A stretch of 9,474 nucleotides of DNA. It comes from CAYFJO01 sp964343305. Lineage in GTDB: Bacteria; Planctomycetota; Planctomycetia; Pirellulales; Pirellulaceae. The stretch is taken from contig CAYFJO010000421.1 in assembly GCA_964343305.1 (NCBI GenBank), positions 1-9,474 on the forward strand, read 5' to 3'. The stretch's first letter is position 1, and each line of letters opens with the position of its first letter. The notes under the pieces are model-generated. The model ran no database searches. It saw only the letters and a list, made by a program, of their open reading frames with translations, and had not been told where the DNA came from. This document shows, one piece after another, positions 6,464 to 9,474 of this stretch. The position numbers were made by a program, and so were the translations under genes.

Positions 6464-9430
6464 ATGCAACGTAGCACAGCCTGCCAGCCTGTTTGGATAC
6501 AGGCAAGCTGCCTGTGCTACGTATTATTCTTCGCATCGTCTACTTATGCCGATGACCTCGACGAATTCAAAGTCAAACGCGAGTCGGTTTTCGAATTCGC
6601 GGAAAAACCGACTGTCACTCGCGAAGACAACCAATTCATCCTTCAATTCACGTCGATAGCCTACTGCGACGTGTCGGTCGCGATCGAAAACGGCGACGGT
6701 CGAATCGTTCGTCACCTGGCATCGGGCGTGTTAGGCGACCAAGCTCCACCGCCGCTGCAGAAGAACTCGTTGCGGCAACGAATCGTTTGGGACGGCAAGA
6801 ATGACCAAGACGTCTACGTCGACAACCCAACAAGACATGTCGCGCGAGTATCGCTTGGACTCAAACCAAGCTACGAAAAGTCGCTGCTGTGGCAGCCCAA
6901 GCTTCGCATGCACAAGGATGCACCTGGAATGGCCGCCGCGCCGGAAGGAGTTTACGTCTACGATGGTCGCGTGCTCGATCACGTGCGGTTGTTCGATCAC
7001 GAAGGAGAATATGTCCGCACGGTCTATCCGTTTCCGGCCAATCAAGTGGACAATGTCAAAGGCTTGCACTGGCGAGTGTTTCCCGAAGACGGCACGCGAC
7101 AGCCGCTCAAGGAAGGATTTCATCAAGCAACGTTGCTCAGCTCCGGTCGCAACGCAGGTTTTGATCCGCGGTTAGGGATCGGAATCGACAAGCACAACAA
7201 CTATCACGGCTCGGTGTGGGGCAATGCTTCGTCGATGCTGGCCGTTCGTGGAAAGCGAATGGCGTTGGGACGATTGACGCTGAACCGGCTCGCGACCGAT
7301 GGTTCTTCGGGCGGACTGGAATTGCACGGTCCAATTGTCGCATTTCCGATTATGCCGCGGGCGAATTACCGTCGCGGTCAACTCTTGTCAGTCCCGCCAC
7401 GCAGCGCGGCGTTTAGTCCTGACGGCAAGTCGCTATACCTCACGGGCTACGTTCATGGGCACGGCCAGGCAGCGACGCGCGACATCATCCTGATCAATTT
7501 CTACGACTGGTTGCCAGGCGTCGCTCGTATCGACTTCGAAAGAGGTCAAGAAACGGAAGTGTTTCTGGGCAGCATGAATGTTGACGAGTCGGGTACGGAC
7601 AATTCGCACTTCGGCGCGCCGTCGTCCGTGGATGTCGATGCCCAAGGGCGAGTGTACGTCAGCGACTATGCGAACGATCGCATTCAGGTTTTCTCACCAG
7701 ACGGAAAGCACTTGAAAACGATTTCCGTCTTGCGTCCGGCCCAGGTAGCGATCCACCAGCAGACGCAGCAAATCTATGTCTTTCATTGGTGGCTGCCGCA
7801 AGGGAAAACCAATCGTGGCCAGCCGCCGAAAACCGCGAAAGGCATCGAGCAGGAACAGCTTAATGCGCTCAACAAGCTGACCGTGTTGAAGTCGTTTGAC
7901 GATCCGCAACCGACGGCCAGTTATCCGCTGAAGCTGGACGTCCCGCCTTCGCGCGGATCGGGGTTGTCCTATCGCGCGGTTCTCGATTCGTGGGCGAAAG
8001 TTCCATCGTTTTGGATTGTGACGGAATGGGGACGTGTCGATTACATCTCGCAAAAGCAGTCGCGCACGACAGACGCCAACATCCGTGTTTATCAGTTGCG
8101 TGATGGTGAAGCGAAATTGCTGCGCGATTTTAACGAGGACATCCGCAACAGCGTCGTCGTAGCACAGGCTGCCAGCCTGTCCGATCGCGATGAAAACAGG
8201 CTGGCAGCCTGTGCTACGACTGCCCCGGAGTACGCCCGCCAGCGTCTGCACGTCGATCCTGTCCGTGGCCACCTGTACGTCGCCGAAGGCCAGGCGGCCA
8301 GCGGCAAGTCGAACTACGACGTGATTCGCATTGATCCCGAATCAGCGAAAACGGAAATCGTCGAAATGCCGTTCGACGCCGAAGACATGTGCTTCGACAG
8401 CGACGGCCTCGTGTACTTGCGATCGTTCTACTACGTCGCCCGCTATGAACCGGTCAATTGGAAAGAAATTCCCTGGGACTACGGCGAAGAACGCGCGGAC
8501 TTGCGGACCGGTTCCAACCGTCGTCGAGTTGAACGAGCCACCGCCCAATCGGTGTTGCGTTTGCCGGTGAAGACTGCCGGGCTGCATCATCATGGCGGCA
8601 TGGGCGTGTCGCCTCGCGGGAATTTGGTAATCGCGGTGAACAATTACTCGCGAGAGAAAACGACTCGAAAGGATGTTTACGACATCGCGGAGAACGTAGG
8701 CGGAACACCCTACGAACCGAACAACTATCCTGGCCGAGTGCGTTACGGCGAAGTGCATGTTTTCGATCGACACGGACAGTTACTTCATAAAGACGCCTTG
8801 CCCGGAGCGGTTCAGTTAGATGGAATCCAGATCGATCGCGATGACAACATTTACGCCTTGTCGTCCACGACGCGGATGCTGAACGGCAAGCCGTATTTCA
8901 ACGACATGACGGAGACGTTGGTCAAGATCAAGCCGGGTGCGGCAAGATTCGTCGGCGATTCAGATCGCGCATCGGTGCCATTGTCCGATGAATTGAAGCC
9001 GAAACGACCGGCCGAGTTGTTTAACGGATTGCTTGGTCGAGGTTGGTTGGATGGAGCGGAGTGGTTTTATGGTGGCTTGGGTTTTGCTGGAAAGAATGCT
9101 GGACGAGCAGGCGGCGGCTGCAACTGTTACAACGCTCGGTTCACGCTCGATTATTTCGGCCGGTCATTTGCTCCGTCGCTCGGTCATCACAGCGTCGCAG
9201 TGCTTGATTCCAGCGGCAATCTGATTTTGCGAATTGGCCAATACGGAAATGTCGATAGCGCTGGGCCGGACAGCCTGGTTCCACTGGGCGGTGACGAAGT
9301 TGGATTGTTTTATGCACCGTATGTCGCCGTGCATACCGATCGCCGATTGTTCATCGCCGACGCCGGCAACGCCCGCATCGTGAGCGTGCAACTGAATTAT
9401 CATGTGAACGAACGAGTTAAAATACCGTAG
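6437..9430 (+). CDS. Secreted NHL-repeat (beta-propeller) protein
   Basis: About 997 residues from the ATG at 6437; alternative starts are TTG at 6428 and ATG at 6464, the last preceded by a weak GGAA. A signal peptide follows, with hydrophobic residues ASCLCYVLFFASS and a site near STYA-DD. After it comes a FlgD/Ig-like region (about 65-150, with VAIENGDGRIVRHLASG and VWDGKND), then propeller-like blades. The clearest NHL unit is about residues 392-426 (FGAPSSVDVDAQGRVYVSDY, then NDRIQVFSPDG), and another closes the protein at about 957-987 (APYVAVHTDRRLFIADAGNA). A CNC cluster lies at about 895-897. NHL propellers usually bind proteins, sugars or other ligands; this one is probably periplasmic or surface exposed, ligand unknown. 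Residues about 575-595 are encoded by a palindromic repeat, part of the signal peptide by another, and the TAG stop by a third. It is divergent from hicB and probably transcribed alone. Confidence 0.88.
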   Translation: MNPKTTIGTMQRSTACQPVWIQASCLCYVLFFASSTYADDLDEFKVKRESVFEFAEKPTVTREDNQFILQFTSIAYCDVSVAIENGDGRIVRHLASGVLGDQAPPPLQKNSLRQRIVWDGKNDQDVYVDNPTRHVARVSLGLKPSYEKSLLWQPKLRMHKDAPGMAAAPEGVYVYDGRVLDHVRLFDHEGEYVRTVYPFPANQVDNVKGLHWRVFPEDGTRQPLKEGFHQATLLSSGRNAGFDPRLGIGIDKHNNYHGSVWGNASSMLAVRGKRMALGRLTLNRLATDGSSGGLELHGPIVAFPIMPRANYRRGQLLSVPPRSAAFSPDGKSLYLTGYVHGHGQAATRDIILINFYDWLPGVARIDFERGQETEVFLGSMNVDESGTDNSHFGAPSSVDVDAQGRVYVSDYANDRIQVFSPDGKHLKTISVLRPAQVAIHQQTQQIYVFHWWLPQGKTNRGQPPKTAKGIEQEQLNALNKLTVLKSFDDPQPTASYPLKLDVPPSRGSGLSYRAVLDSWAKVPSFWIVTEWGRVDYISQKQSRTTDANIRVYQLRDGEAKLLRDFNEDIRNSVVVAQAASLSDRDENRLAACATTAPEYARQRLHVDPVRGHLYVAEGQAASGKSNYDVIRIDPESAKTEIVEMPFDAEDMCFDSDGLVYLRSFYYVARYEPVNWKEIPWDYGEERADLRTGSNRRRVERATAQSVLRLPVKTAGLHHHGGMGVSPRGNLVIAVNNYSREKTTRKDVYDIAENVGGTPYEPNNYPGRVRYGEVHVFDRHGQLLHKDALPGAVQLDGIQIDRDDNIYALSSTTRMLNGKPYFNDMTETLVKIKPGAARFVGDSDRASVPLSDELKPKRPAELFNGLLGRGWLDGAEWFYGGLGFAGKNAGRAGGGCNCYNARFTLDYFGRSFAPSLGHHSVAVLDSSGNLILRIGQYGNVDSAGPDSLVPLGGDEVGLFYAPYVAVHTDRRLFIADAGNARIVSVQLNYHVNERVKIP
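6469..6522. repeat. Short palindromic repeat (GTAGCACAGG type) within signal-peptide codons
   Basis: Two 22-base arms (6471-6492 and 6499-6520) around a 6-base spacer. They pair with four mismatches, beginning GTAGCACAG and ending CTGTGCTAC; two flanking base pairs extend the stem to 6469-6522. It is the same family as the copies at 8156-8220 and 9427-9449. It is translated in frame and encodes most of STACQPVWIQASCLCY in the signal peptide of the NHL protein. Confidence 0.85.
8156..8220. repeat. Perfect short palindromic repeat inside the NHL gene
   Basis: Two perfectly complementary 25-base arms (8156-8180 and 8196-8220) around a 15-base loop; the core of the arm is GTAGCACAGGCTGCC. It is inserted in frame in the coding sequence and translated as VAQAASLSDRDENRLAACAT without a stop. 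This is a REP/MITE-like element of the kind scattered through planctomycete genomes. The perfect arms suggest recent arrival or strong pairing selection. Confidence 0.92.
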
Positions 9431-9449
9431 CACAGGCTGGCAGTGCTAC
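9427..9449. repeat. Shortened palindromic repeat at the end of the NHL gene
   Basis: GTAGCAC (9427-9433) and GTGCTAC (9443-9449) form a 7-base stem with a 9-base loop. From 9432 on it equals the right arm of the 8156-8220 copy with CCTG deleted. The TAG at 9428-9430 inside the repeat is the stop codon of the NHL gene. There is no T-run, so a terminator role is doubtful. The remaining 25 bases to the window end show nothing recognisable. Confidence 0.75.
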
Positions 9450-9474
9450 AGATCATCGACGGGTACGAACTGCT

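Noticed and set aside
7694..8272. A 192-codon minus-strand open frame inside the NHL gene
   Set aside because: It is an antisense shadow; part of it translates the palindromic repeat on the other strand.

Overview
The window looks like a piece of a planctomycete chromosome (Planctomycetota, probably Pirellulales or a close relative). This rests on gene content and repeat style, not on a database match. The supporting signs are an operon of membrane-anchored von Willebrand A (VWA) proteins followed by an exported prenyltransferase/squalene-cyclase-repeat protein, a long secreted NHL-repeat protein, moderate to high G+C, and two families of interspersed palindromic repeats (a 'CCCTGAAAGGGCG / GCCCAGGGC' type and a 'GTAGCACAGGCTGCC' type) lying between and inside genes.

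Layout. Positions 1-5986 carry three plus-strand genes that look like the 3' part of one operon. The first is a 5'-truncated VWA/glutamine-amidotransferase-like membrane protein (1-1904). The second is a complete 787-residue protein of the same architecture (2175-4538). The third is a secreted alpha/alpha-barrel cyclase-repeat protein (about 4775-5986). A long nested inverted repeat sits at each gene junction (1947-2154 and 4556-4795). Each begins a few dozen bases after an ATGA stop/start overlap, and the second overlaps the plausible 5' end of the cyclase-like gene. Positions 6000-6397 hold a compact minus-strand hicB-hicA toxin-antitoxin pair with a 4-base overlap. A divergent plus-strand gene (6437-9430) encodes a roughly 1000-residue exported NHL/beta-propeller protein. 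That gene contains two copies of the short palindromic repeat in frame, one in its signal peptide and one in mid-protein. A shortened third copy supplies its stop codon.

How the genes may work together. In many planctomycetes VWA/BatA-type proteins are encoded with MoxR ATPase and DUF58 genes, which would lie upstream of this window; that is known context, not seen here. The two membrane VWA proteins would hold metal-dependent adhesion domains and amidotransferase-like domains at the membrane, and the secreted cyclase-like repeat protein could be a periplasmic partner. The hicBA pair and the NHL protein appear functionally independent. The most notable feature is how five palindromic repeats have been built into or against coding sequence, contributing a candidate start region, signal-peptide residues, an internal peptide segment and a stop codon.
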